The position numbers and the translations under genes are program-made. This document shows, piece after piece, positions 53,159 through 60,991 of a DNA stretch of 64,000 nucleotides. Below the pieces are notes generated by a model. That model saw nothing but the letters and a program-made list of their open reading frames with translations, was not told the origin of the DNA and did not search any database. The stretch's first letter is position 1. Each line of letters starts with the position of its first letter. The DNA comes from Brevundimonas bacteroides DSM 4726 (lineage in GTDB: Bacteria; Pseudomonadota; Alphaproteobacteria; Caulobacterales; Caulobacteraceae), in contig NZ_JNIX01000001.1 of assembly GCF_000701445.1 (NCBI RefSeq), forward strand, positions 56,060 through 120,059, in the 5' to 3' direction.

Positions 53159-53869
53159 TCAGGGGCGCGCGCCCTCCGGCGTTTCGCTCCGCACGCGGGC
53201 GAGGAACTCGGTCATGACCGCGACGCGGTCAGGAGCCATGCGCTGGGCGGCCTCGGTCTTCAGGCGGGGCGGGATGTCGACGGCGAAGCGCTCGATGCGA
53301 CGGAGCGCCAGGTCGTAGTCGTCGCCCTCGCCGGTGGCCGCAAGCAGCCGGGCGGAACCCAGCGCACCGAGGAAATCCAGCGCATCGGCGTCGTGCATGA
53401 CGATGGCCTCAGGGCCTTCGGGCTCCTTGTCGTACATGTGGCCGAGGATGGCGGCGCGGACGGCGGGGAACTTCTCCATCGGAAAGCCCGCGTCGCGTAG
53501 GAAGGGCTCGGCCAATTCGACCGAGCGCACGGCGTGGTCCACGCCCGGCGCGGCGAACGGCGCGATGCCGCCCCAGTCGTGCAGGAAAGCGGCGGCGAAC
53601 AGGACGTCGGCATCGACGCTCAGCCCCTCGGCCTCGGCCAGCGACAGGGCCAGCAGATAATTGCGCTCGGAGTGCCGCCAGCCCCAGCTTGGGTGGGCCA
53701 TGTTCTGCTGCGCATGGGCATGGACGGCCCGCCGCCAGGCGCTGTCCAGAGGAATGCCTGCGGGCGTCGCCGTGGCTTCGGCCGGTGCGGTCTGCGCGTC
53801 TTGCCGGGCCGTGGCGGGGGTCGCGACCGCGAGCGCCGCCAGCATGGCCGTTAGTGCAATCTGTCTCAT
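53159..53869 (-). CDS. Exported HD-domain phosphohydrolase-like protein
   Basis: This 236-residue protein has a signal peptide (MRQIALTAMLAALAVATPATA) followed by an HD domain. The metal ligands are in order: His66 in WRHSERNY, His97-Asp98 in AAFLHDWGG, His144 in ILGHMY, and Asp160 in VMHDADALDFLG. HD enzymes usually hydrolyse nucleotides or phosphate esters in the cytoplasm, so an exported form is unusual. Substrate unknown. It is followed on the minus strand by purQ, 33 bases on. Confidence 0.85.
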   Translation of the reverse strand: MRQIALTAMLAALAVATPATARQDAQTAPAEATATPAGIPLDSAWRRAVHAHAQQNMAHPSWGWRHSERNYLLALSLAEAEGLSVDADVLFAAAFLHDWGGIAPFAAPGVDHAVRSVELAEPFLRDAGFPMEKFPAVRAAILGHMYDKEPEGPEAIVMHDADALDFLGALGSARLLAATGEGDDYDLALRRIERFAVDIPPRLKTEAAQRMAPDRVAVMTEFLARVRSETPEGARP

Positions 53870-53891
53870 CGCATCGCCCCCGTGGATGGCC

Positions 53892-54356
53892 TCAGCCCTT
53901 GTTCTCGTAGACGCCCGTGATCTGCGCCTTGGCGAGGGTGTGGAAGTGGAGGTTGAAGCCGAACTTGGCCCCGCTGTCCTCCGGCGTCACGTCCAGCTTG
54001 TCGACGTCCACCGCGAAGACGGTGAAGATGTAGCGGTGCGGCCCGTGACCCGCCGGCGGCGCGGCTCCGCCGAAGCCCGGTTGGCCAAAGTCGGTGCGGC
54101 CCTCGACGGCGCCCGACGGGACCGGGGCGCCTGCCGCGATCTCGGTGACGTCGGCGGGGATGTTGGCGACGGTCCAGTGCCAGAAGCCGGAGCCGGTCGG
54201 GGCGTCTGGATCGTAGCAGGTGATGGCGAAGGACTTCGTCCCTTCCGGCGCGCCGGACCATTTTAGATGCGGCGAGCGGTTGCCGTGGGCGTAGACCTGC
54301 GCGTCCGGCAGGGTCTCGCTGTCCTTGAAGTCGTTCGAGATCAGGGTGAAGGCCAT
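53892..54356 (-). CDS. YbhB/YbcL-family PEBP (Raf kinase inhibitor-like) protein
   Basis: This 154-residue protein is a phosphatidylethanolamine-binding-protein fold. Signatures are NRSPHLKWSGAPEGTKSFAI, CYDPDAPTGSGFWHWTVANI and a glycine-rich segment with GHGPHRYIFTVFAVD. There is no signal peptide. The physiological role of the bacterial family is poorly known. It lies between a small membrane protein gene and the exported HD gene, on the same strand. Confidence 0.93.
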   Translation of the reverse strand: MAFTLISNDFKDSETLPDAQVYAHGNRSPHLKWSGAPEGTKSFAITCYDPDAPTGSGFWHWTVANIPADVTEIAAGAPVPSGAVEGRTDFGQPGFGGAAPPAGHGPHRYIFTVFAVDVDKLDVTPEDSGAKFGFNLHFHTLAKAQITGVYENKG

Positions 54357-54411
54357 CGTGAGACTCCCAAGTGGTGAGGCATGAACGTGCGATGCGCGGT
54401 GGCGTGCCTGT

Positions 54412-54762
54412 TCAGAGCAACTGCTGGGTCCAAATCACCAGAAACCCGCCGACGCCCATGCCCAGGAAGCCGAGCGCGAGACGGTTCAAGAGGCCGATAT
54501 GCCGTGCAGGCTTAGCAGCCTGGCGAGCGGTCACCACCTGGTTGATGCACGATAGGGACAATAGACCGCTGACAGCGAGAGCGGCGATCACGAGGATCAA
54601 GGCTTCGGTCGGAATATCCGCTGCTTCGGTCTGCTGGAACGTCAGGACAGCGCCCAGGATCAGAAGGCACAGCGACAGAAGGTACTTCGACAGATCGTAG
54701 ACCAGCAGATCGGGGGCCGTTTCCGGTCCACCCTGCGGCTTCACGACAGCGTCTTCTTCCAT
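54412..54762 (-). CDS. Small membrane protein, three hydrophobic segments
   Basis: This 116-residue protein has hydrophobic segments at about residues 25-42, 52-70 and 94-113 and a polar N terminus. I do not recognise a family. It begins 10 bases after purS and so could be translated from the pur transcript. Composition is slightly less GC-rich than the neighbours. It is one of three non-purine genes between purS and purQ. Confidence 0.6.
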   Translation of the reverse strand: MEEDAVVKPQGGPETAPDLLVYDLSKYLLSLCLLILGAVLTFQQTEAADIPTEALILVIAALAVSGLLSLSCINQVVTARQAAKPARHIGLLNRLALGFLGMGVGGFLVIWTQQLL

Positions 54763-54772
54763 GCCTCGGCCT

Positions 54773-55009
54773 CTACTTGAACTCGATGCGGTAGCTCTCG
54801 ATGACGGTGTTGGCGAGCAAGATCTCGCACATCTTCTTCGCCTCGGCGGCGGGGTCCTGGGCGCCGTCGAGGTCGAACTCTATGAGCTTGCCGACGCGGG
54901 CGTTCGACACGCCGCCCCAGCCGAGCCCCTTCAGGGCGCCTTCGACGGCCTTGCCCTGGACGTCCAGCACGCCGGGCTTGAGGAAGACGTGAACCTTGAC
55001 CTTGGCCAT
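54773..55009 (-). CDS. purS: Phosphoribosylformylglycinamidine synthase subunit PurS
   Basis: PurS is a small dimeric bridge that links PurQ to small PurL. The 78-residue product, [19 protein letters not shown] and onward, has the typical VLDVQGKAVEGALKGLG and IEFDL patterns. ATG 55009 overlaps the purC stop by one base (TGATG). The frame extends upstream only inside purC and that part is not used. Confidence 0.95.
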   Translation of the reverse strand: MAKVKVHVFLKPGVLDVQGKAVEGALKGLGWGGVSNARVGKLIEFDLDGAQDPAAEAKKMCEILLANTVIESYRIEFK

Positions 55010-55770
55010 CAGTGCAGTCCCCCCTGAATCACGGTCGGCATGTCCTTCATGATGCCCAGGCGGCGCGCCACCTCGGCGTAGCTCTCGATGACGTTGCCCA
55101 AGTCGCGGCGGAAGCGGTCCTTGTCCAGCTTCTCGCCGGTGGAGCTGTCCCATAGCCGGCAGCTGTCGGGGCTGATCTCGTCGGCCAGGATGATGCGGGC
55201 GAAGTCGTTCTCCCAAACCCGGCCGAACTCGATCTTGAAGTCCACGAGTGTGATGCCGACGGCCCCGAACATGCCCGACAGATAGTCGTTCACCCGCAGC
55301 GTCATGGCCAGGATGTCGTCGATCTCCTGGGTGCTCGCCCAGTTGAAGGCCGTGATGTGCTCCTCGGTGACCATCGGGTCGTTGAGCTCGTCCTTCTTGT
55401 AGTAGAATTCGATGATGGAGCGGGGCAGCGGCGTGCCCTCTTCGATGCCCAGGCGCTGGCTCAGCGAGCCGGCGACGATGTTGCGGCAGACGACCTCCAG
55501 CGGGATGATCTCGACCTCGCGGATCAGCTGTTCGCGCAGGTTCAGCCGCTTGATGAAGTGGTTGGTCACCCCGATGCCGTTCAGCCGCATCATGATGAAC
55601 TCGCTGATCTTGTTGTTCAGCACGCCCTTGCCTTCCAGCGTCGCCTTCTTCTGAGCGTTGAAGGCGGTGGCGTCGTCCTTGAAGTACTGGATCAGGGTGC
55701 CGGGCTCGGGGCCCTCATAGAGGATCTTGGCCTTGCCCTCGTAGATCTTCTTGCGCTTGGGGGTCATCAT
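55009..55770 (-). CDS. purC: SAICAR synthetase
   Basis: PurC joins aspartate to CAIR in purine synthesis. The 253-residue protein shows [14 protein letters not shown] at the N terminus, [14 protein letters not shown], the [13 protein letters not shown] loop, LVDFKIEFG and [17 protein letters not shown] 55770 follows AAGGA by 7 bases; an ATG one codon later is possible. It is divergent from the DUF1476 gene, a pairing common in alphaproteobacteria as far as I recall. Confidence 0.97.
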   Translation of the reverse strand: MMTPKRKKIYEGKAKILYEGPEPGTLIQYFKDDATAFNAQKKATLEGKGVLNNKISEFIMMRLNGIGVTNHFIKRLNLREQLIREVEIIPLEVVCRNIVAGSLSQRLGIEEGTPLPRSIIEFYYKKDELNDPMVTEEHITAFNWASTQEIDDILAMTLRVNDYLSGMFGAVGITLVDFKIEFGRVWENDFARIILADEISPDSCRLWDSSTGEKLDKDRFRRDLGNVIESYAEVARRLGIMKDMPTVIQGGLH

Positions 55771-55992
55771 GTCGGTCCTTGACCGGGCCTCTCTGGGCGT
55801 CGCCGAAAACGAAAATCGCGCGGCCAGAGGGTTCGTCTGGGCGGCGCGATCCGGTCTCGAGCTGAGCGGGGAATGTTTCGCGCCCGACTTAGCCGAAATC
55901 GCCCTGCGACACAAACGCCGACCCGGAGCGAGACCGCCGCGCCACACCGGGCTTGATCCGTGCACGACCGTCCGCCTGCAAGCCGTTATCCA

Positions 55993-56020
55993 TTGCCTTG
56001 GAGCCGATGGGGGATATAGA
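55993..56020 (+). promoter_or_regulatory. Sigma-70-like promoter candidate for the DUF1476 gene
   Basis: TTGCCT at 55993-55998 and TATAGA at 56015-56020 are separated by 16 bases, about 50 bases before the ATG at 56070. The rest of the 299-base purC-DUF1476 spacer holds no recognisable gene; it contains GC-rich inverted matches near 55817-55850 that I cannot interpret. Confidence 0.4.
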
Positions 56021-56069
56021 CCACGGCCGCTGACCCGTTCGCGGTCGGCCCGAGGAGCCACGACCACGC

Positions 56070-56393
56070 ATGACGACCTTCAACGATCGGGAAAAGGGCT
56101 TTGAGTCCAAGTACGCCCTCGATCAGGAGCAAGAGTTCAAGGCCATCGCCCGCCGCAACAAGCTGCTGGGCCTGTGGGCGGCCGAGAAAATGGGGCTGAG
56201 CCCGGAATCGGCCGAGGACTACGCCAAGGCGGTGGTGCGCGCCGACTTCGAGCAGCCCGGCGAGGAAGACGTGTTCCGCAAGCTGGATCAGGACTTCAAG
56301 GGTTCGGGCATCAGCGTGTCGGAGGGCGAGATTCGCTCCAAGATGGATGAACTGGCTTCGGTCGCGCGCGAACAGGTCCGCGCCGGCGAATAG
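56070..56393 (+). CDS. DUF1476 protein, F1-ATPase zeta-type inhibitor subunit
   Basis: This 107-residue helical protein starts [20 protein letters not shown], the classic DUF1476 N terminus. It continues with [13 protein letters not shown] and the [19 protein letters not shown] segment. In Paracoccus denitrificans this family is the zeta subunit that blocks F1Fo-ATPase rotation; the inhibitory N-terminal region is conserved here, though inhibition varies among species. GAGGAG at 56052-56057 precedes the ATG at a longish 12 bases. A strong terminator follows. Confidence 0.92.
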   Translation: MTTFNDREKGFESKYALDQEQEFKAIARRNKLLGLWAAEKMGLSPESAEDYAKAVVRADFEQPGEEDVFRKLDQDFKGSGISVSEGEIRSKMDELASVAREQVRAGE

Positions 56394-56417
56394 GCTTAGA
56401 GCCTTTTCAGAATCATG

Positions 56418-56448
56418 ACGGCCGGCGGATCGCTCCGCCGGCCGTTTT
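56418..56448 (+). terminator. Rho-independent terminator after the DUF1476 gene
   Basis: A perfect 12-bp stem (ACGGCCGGCGGA with TCCGCCGGCCGT) with a TCGC loop is followed by TTT. The apical part CGGATCGCTCCG is identical to that of the terminator at 25191-25222. Confidence 0.9.
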
Positions 56449-56463
56449 GCTGTGCGCCAGCCG

Positions 56464-57030
56464 TCAGTGGCCGGGCGTCAGGACGCCGTCGATGACGTGG
56501 ATGACGCCGTTTGAGGCGTTCACGTCGGCAGCGGTGATCCAGAAGGTCTCGCCGGTCGAATCGGTCAGGCGCAGACGGCCGCGTCCGGCGTCCTGGGCGG
56601 TCAGCCGTCCACCCTCAACCGTCGTCAGCGTCGCGCTGCCGCCGCCGACGCGCACGGCGGTGGCGAGGTCGGCCGCGGAGATGCGGCCGGGCACGACGTG
56701 ATAGGTCAGGATGCGGGTCAGCTGGCCCCGCTGGCGCGGCTGGACCAGACGCTCGACCGCGCCGTCGGGCAGGGTCTCGAAGGCGGCGTTGGTCGGGGCG
56801 AAGACGGTGAAAGGACCGCCGCCGGCCAGGGTGTCGGCGAGGCCTGCCGCCTGCACCGCCGCGACCAGGGTCGAGAAGTCGGGATTGGCGGCGGCGACGC
56901 CGACCAGGGTGGTCGAGGCCGCTGCGGCATGAGCGGGGCGTGCGGCGCGGGGCCGGTCGTGAGCCGTCGCCGCCGTCGCGGTGAGGACAAGCGCCGAGGC
57001 GGCGAGGAGCGAACGTGAAACTCGGGTCAT
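56464..57030 (-). CDS. Fasciclin-domain protein, exported
   Basis: This 188-residue protein has a signal peptide ending near TATAATAHD and one fasciclin (FAS1) domain with the two conserved boxes: PFTVFAPTNAAFETLP, and the TYHVVPG and NGVIHVIDGVLTPG segments. FAS1 domains mediate adhesion or matrix contacts. It is paralogous to the adjacent gene at 57297, from which it is separated by 266 bases that include a terminator for that gene. Confidence 0.93.
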   Translation of the reverse strand: MTRVSRSLLAASALVLTATAATAHDRPRAARPAHAAAASTTLVGVAAANPDFSTLVAAVQAAGLADTLAGGGPFTVFAPTNAAFETLPDGAVERLVQPRQRGQLTRILTYHVVPGRISAADLATAVRVGGGSATLTTVEGGRLTAQDAGRGRLRLTDSTGETFWITAADVNASNGVIHVIDGVLTPGH

Positions 57031-57167
57031 CGGGGAAGTCTCCTGTGCAAGGCCGCCCTCGGTGCGGGGCGGCTCACAGGGAGCTACCGGGCGACATGGG
57101 TCGCGGACGCGAACCGTGACGCTTAAATTTCCGTAATCGAAACAGCGCGATGATGGCGCTGGGACGC

Positions 57168-57201
57168 GAAAAAGGGCCGCAGCGGGGGGTCTGCGGCCCT
57201 T
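57168..57201 (-). terminator. Minus-strand rho-independent terminator after the fasciclin lipoprotein gene
   Basis: Complementary 11-base arms (AAGGGCCGCAG at 57172-57182 and CTGCGGCCCTT at 57191-57201) form a GC-rich stem; on the minus strand it is followed by a run of T. It lies about 95 bases past the stop of the gene at 57297-57893. The rest of the 57031-57296 spacer is otherwise without recognisable features. Confidence 0.85.
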
Positions 57202-57296
57202 CCTCCATCGGGGGCCTGGGGGGAAGCCTCACCCGATATCCTTGCGTCGTGCGCCCCATCGAAATGCAGCGCACGACATTTGGTTCACTGGAAAAA

Positions 57297-57893
57297 TCAG
57301 CCCGGCATCACGACCGTATCGATGGCGTGGATCACGCCGTTGGTCGCGGCCACATCGGCCTGGACGACGCGCGAGGTGTTGCCCGCCGCATCGGTCAGGG
57401 TGATGGAGCCGTCGGCGTTGGCGCGCGCCGTCAGGGTGCCGCCTTGCACCGTGGTCAACTGGGCCTGACCGCCGCCGGCGGTGATCTGTTCGGCCAGGGC
57501 CGCGGCGCTGACGTTGCCCGGGACGACGTGGTAGGTCAGGATGCCCGTCAGGTCGGCCTTTCCGGCCGGGGCCATCAGGCTCTCGCGCGTGGCGGCGGGG
57601 ATCTTTTCGAAGGCGGCGTTGGTCGGGGCGAAGACCGTGAAGGGGCCGGCGCCATTCAGCGTCTCGACCAGTTCGGCGGCCTGGACGGCGCTGACCAGGG
57701 TGGTGAAGTCCGGATTGCCCTGGGCGACGGTGACGACCGTGCCTGTCGCGGCCGGGGCGGCCGGCTCCATCGCGGCCGTGTCGGTGGCAGCGGCGTCGGC
57801 GGCCGGGGCTTCGGTCTCGCCGCCCGAGTTGCAGGCGGCCAGGCCCAGGATGGCGGCCGAGGCGACGGAAAGGGTGAGAATGCGGGTGTTCAT
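57297..57893 (-). CDS. Fasciclin-domain lipoprotein
   Basis: This 198-residue protein starts with a lipoprotein signal (lipobox LAAC, Cys21), an Ala/Pro/Thr-rich linker of about 25 residues and one FAS1 domain with PFTVFAPTNAAFEKIP, TYHVVPGNVS and ATNGVIHAIDTVVMPG. It is the tethered counterpart of the gene at 56464. The two domains share long identical stretches, which points to a tandem duplication followed by different export routes. Confidence 0.94.
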   Translation of the reverse strand: MNTRILTLSVASAAILGLAACNSGGETEAPAADAAATDTAAMEPAAPAATGTVVTVAQGNPDFTTLVSAVQAAELVETLNGAGPFTVFAPTNAAFEKIPAATRESLMAPAGKADLTGILTYHVVPGNVSAAALAEQITAGGGQAQLTTVQGGTLTARANADGSITLTDAAGNTSRVVQADVAATNGVIHAIDTVVMPG

Positions 57894-58024
57894 GGGGTCA
57901 GACTCCTGAATACGCGCGCGCCCGTCAGCGAAGGCTGCGGGCGGCGTCGGAGCAAAGACGGCTGAGCTTCACAAAGGATGCCTCGGCGATCACGTTTTCC
58001 GGCGCGACAGGGCGACGCAGGCCC

Positions 58025-58756
58025 TCAGCCGACGGGTGGATCGTCCCGCAGCCAGCCGGTGATCGACAGGCGGGGCGCGCCGGCGTAGGGCGCGACGGGC
58101 GCCACCGAGTGCCACTGCGGGGCCTTGAACAGCGTCAGGACGTTGAACTGCGGGCGCAGGCCGCGCGTGATGTCACCGGCCTCGTTATGGAACAGGAGCT
58201 GGCCGCCCCAGTCGGTGCGCCAGTCGCGGGTCAGGCCGATGGTGTAGGCGGCGCGGCGCTCGCCCACGCCCGTGTCGTTGTGCAGCGTCAGGAAGTCGCC
58301 GGGCCGAAACAGGGTCGCCTGGGCGTCGATCTTGGTGATGCCGGTTTCGCCAGCCACGGCGGCGCAGAAATCGCGAGCCTCGGGGCTGTTAAGCAGTTCG
58401 ACCAGTGCGTGGGTGGGATGACCGGGATCGCGGCCGTTCACGAGGGCCTCGATGATCGGATAGGCGAGGTAGCTGAAGCCGAAGCCGGTGCGTGCGGCCT
58501 CCAACGCCACGCGGGCCTTGGCCGCCACGCCGTCGCGGCCGAGCGATTGAAGCATCGGTGGCGACAGCCATTCGCCTCGCCCTTGAGCATCTGAAAGCGA
58601 CAGGCCCCAAGGTGTGGCGGTCTTGAGCGCTGCCTCGATCCGGTCGGCGCTGTCAGGCGTCAGGAAGTCGAAAACCTGGACGACGCCGTCGCGCCGGAAC
58701 TCGCCGGCATAGTCGCGGGCGTCGAGCTTGGGGTTCAGGCGGATCAGGTCGGACAC
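58025..58756 (-). CDS. 2OG-Fe(II) oxygenase (prolyl-4-hydroxylase-like)
   Basis: This 243-residue protein has the iron triad: His159 and Asp161 in TLHNDTG and His216 in PQWHSVAPV, with Arg229 in APRLSITGW as the probable 2-oxoglutarate contact. This is the layout of the SM-20/Ofd1-like prolyl hydroxylase branch. No signal peptide is present. The target is unknown. The start is GTG 58756, 3 bases after the purB stop, so it is probably co-transcribed with purB. Confidence 0.88.
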   Translation of the reverse strand: MSDLIRLNPKLDARDYAGEFRRDGVVQVFDFLTPDSADRIEAALKTATPWGLSLSDAQGRGEWLSPPMLQSLGRDGVAAKARVALEAARTGFGFSYLAYPIIEALVNGRDPGHPTHALVELLNSPEARDFCAAVAGETGITKIDAQATLFRPGDFLTLHNDTGVGERRAAYTIGLTRDWRTDWGGQLLFHNEAGDITRGLRPQFNVLTLFKAPQWHSVAPVAPYAGAPRLSITGWLRDDPPVG

Positions 58757-58759
58757 GGC

Positions 58760-60055
58760 CTAACCGAACACCCGCTTGAACACGGTGTCCACGTGCTTGG
58801 TGTGGTAGCCCAGGTCGAACAGCGCATCGAGCTCTGCGTCCGGGACGACGACGTCCGGGTCGGCCTTGAGGAAGTCGAGGAAGTTCCCTTCGCCGCGCCA
58901 GACCTTCATGGCGTTCCTCTGAACCGCCGCGTAACCGTCCTCACGCGAGACGCCCGCTTGGGTCAGGGCCAGGAGCACGCGCTGGGAGTGGACCAGACCG
59001 CCGAGGCGGTCGAGGTTCTTCGCCATGTTCTCGGGATAGACGACCAGCCGCTCGACGACCATCGCCAGACGATGGAGCGCGAAGTCCAGGTGGATGGTCG
59101 CGTCCGGCCCGATGCCGCGCTCGACCGAGGAATGGCTGATGTCGCGCTCGTGCCAAAGGGCGACGTTCTCCATGGCGGGCGTCACGGCCGACCGGACCAG
59201 GCGGGCGAGGCCGGTCAGGTTCTCGGTCAGGATGGGGTTGCGCTTGTGCGGCATGGCCGATGAGCCCTTCTGGCCCGGATCGAACGGCTCCTCGGCTTCC
59301 AGCACCTCGGTGCGCTGGAGGTGGCGGATCTCGATGGCGAGGCGTTCAACCGAGGAGGCGACGACGCCCAGCGAGGCGAAGAAGGCGGCGTGCCGATCGC
59401 GGGGGATGACCTGCGTCGAGACCGGCTCGATGGTCAGGCCCATCTTCTCGGCGACGTATTCCTCCACAGCCGGATCAACGTTGGCGAAGGTCCCCACGGC
59501 GCCGGAGATGGCGCAGGTGGCGATTTCCTCTCGCGCCGTCAGTAGGCGGCGTCGTGCACGCTGAAACTCGGCGTGGTAGCCGGCCAGCTTGAGGCCGAAG
59601 GTGACGGGCTCGGCGTGGATCCCGTGGCTGCGGCCGACGCACGGCGTGAACTTGTGTTCCTTCGAGCGGGTCTCAAGCGCGGCGAGCACCCGGTCGACGC
59701 CGGCGATCAGCAGATCCGAGGCGCGGGCCAGTTGGACGGCGAAGCAGGTGTCGAGCACGTCCGACGACGTCATGCCTTGGTGGAGGAAGCGGGCCTCCTC
59801 GCCGACGGTCTCGGAGACGTGGGTCAGGAAAGCGATGACGTCGTGCTTGGTGGTGCGCTCGATCTCGTCGATGCGGTCCGAGTCCCAGACCGCGTTCCTG
59901 CCCTTGGCCCAGATGGCGTCGGCGGCCTCGCGGGGAATGACGCCCAGCTCGGCCATCTTGGTCGCGGCATGGGCCTCGATCTCGAACCAGATCCGGTATT
60001 TGGTCTCCGGCGACCACAGGGCGACGGCGTCGGGGCGGGCATAGCGGCTGATCAT
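58760..60055 (-). CDS. purB: Adenylosuccinate lyase
   Basis: PurB acts twice in purine synthesis, releasing fumarate from SAICAR and from adenylosuccinate. The 431-residue protein shows the fumarase/aspartase signature SSAMPHKRNPILTENL, TSSDVLDTCFAVQL and GRSHGIHAEPVTFGLKL, all in the expected order. It is divergent from the glutathione-transferase gene. Confidence 0.96.
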   Translation of the reverse strand: MISRYARPDAVALWSPETKYRIWFEIEAHAATKMAELGVIPREAADAIWAKGRNAVWDSDRIDEIERTTKHDVIAFLTHVSETVGEEARFLHQGMTSSDVLDTCFAVQLARASDLLIAGVDRVLAALETRSKEHKFTPCVGRSHGIHAEPVTFGLKLAGYHAEFQRARRRLLTAREEIATCAISGAVGTFANVDPAVEEYVAEKMGLTIEPVSTQVIPRDRHAAFFASLGVVASSVERLAIEIRHLQRTEVLEAEEPFDPGQKGSSAMPHKRNPILTENLTGLARLVRSAVTPAMENVALWHERDISHSSVERGIGPDATIHLDFALHRLAMVVERLVVYPENMAKNLDRLGGLVHSQRVLLALTQAGVSREDGYAAVQRNAMKVWRGEGNFLDFLKADPDVVVPDAELDALFDLGYHTKHVDTVFKRVFG

Positions 60056-60121
60056 GGGGCGGGGTAAAGGCGGTGCGGCCCGCCTATGTCAAGGAATCGC
60101 GGGGCAGGGGAGACGCCAAGA

Positions 60122-60790
60122 ATGGAACTGATCGTCGGCAACATCGCCTTTTCGACCTGGTCGCTGAGGCCCTGGCTGGTGCTGAAGCGGTGCGGGGCGG
60201 AGTTCGCCCTGACCGAAATCCCGCTGTACGGCGAGGGCTGGAAGGAGCGGCTGGCGGAGGTGTCGCCGTCCGGGAAGGTGCCGCTGCTGAAGGTCGACGG
60301 CGAAACCATCTGGGACTCGCTGGCGATCTCGGTCTGGGCGGCGGAGCGGTATCCGGATGCGAAGCTGTGGCCGGCCGATGCAGCGGCGCGGTGGCTGGCG
60401 CGGTCGGTCGTGTGCGAGATGCATTCGGGGTTCGGGGCGTTGCGGACGGAATGCGCGATGGGCCAGGACGCGCACGGCGTGGTCCATACGATGGTCGGCG
60501 AGGACCGGGCCGGTCCGCCGACGAGCGAGGCTGTGGCGGCGGATGTGCGGCGGCTCGTCGAGATCATGGTGACGATGCGGTCCCGGTTCGGGGCGGGCGG
60601 GCCGTATCTGTTTGGCGAGTGGTCGATGGCGGACGCCTTCCTGACGCCGGTGGCGTGCCGGTTCCGGCACTATCGGATCGATCTGGCCGCGCATGGCGAC
60701 GACGGGACGGCGGCGGCCTATGCGGCGGAACTGCTGCGGCAGCCGGATTTCCTGGCGTGGACGGAACTGGCGAAGCGCTCACCTCTTTAG
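60122..60790 (+). CDS. Glutathione S-transferase
   Basis: This 222-residue protein has an N-terminal thioredoxin-like domain (MELIVGNIAFSTWSLRPWLVL, then SPSGKVPLLKVDGETIWDSLAI) and an all-helical C-terminal domain with SMADAFLTPVACRF. The STWSLRPW start resembles a branch with a Ser active site; catalysis is likely at one of the serines near residues 11-14. ATG 60122 is used because the open frame upstream begins inside the purB leader. It faces purB divergently. Confidence 0.92.
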   Translation: MELIVGNIAFSTWSLRPWLVLKRCGAEFALTEIPLYGEGWKERLAEVSPSGKVPLLKVDGETIWDSLAISVWAAERYPDAKLWPADAAARWLARSVVCEMHSGFGALRTECAMGQDAHGVVHTMVGEDRAGPPTSEAVAADVRRLVEIMVTMRSRFGAGGPYLFGEWSMADAFLTPVACRFRHYRIDLAAHGDDGTAAAYAAELLRQPDFLAWTELAKRSPL

Positions 60791-60874
60791 GATGGCGAAC
60801 GCGCCGTTAAGGGCGATGGCGAACCCGGGCTTAAGGGATCGCCGTTATACTGAGCGACGATTTCGGGAACCGCC

Positions 60875-60991
60875 ATGTCGACTGAGCGCTCGCCAGAACC
60901 CGTCCGGGGCCGCCCCAGCCTGATGAGCTATGGGCTGTTCATTCTTGTCGGCTGCTGCCTGTGCGCCTCGCTGGTAGGAAGCCTGCTCTAG
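60875..60991 (+). CDS. 38-residue single-pass membrane peptide (candidate)
   Basis: This small open frame encodes a polar N terminus (MSTERSPEPVRGRPSLMSYG) followed by one hydrophobic helix that contains Cys-Cys-x-Cys and ends in two leucines. A weak GGGAA site precedes the ATG. Its stop overlaps the convergent transglycosylase stop by four bases, the same arrangement seen at 51161-51164. No family is recognised; the evidence is the clean frame, membrane helix and compact placement. Confidence 0.45.
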   Translation: MSTERSPEPVRGRPSLMSYGLFILVGCCLCASLVGSLL

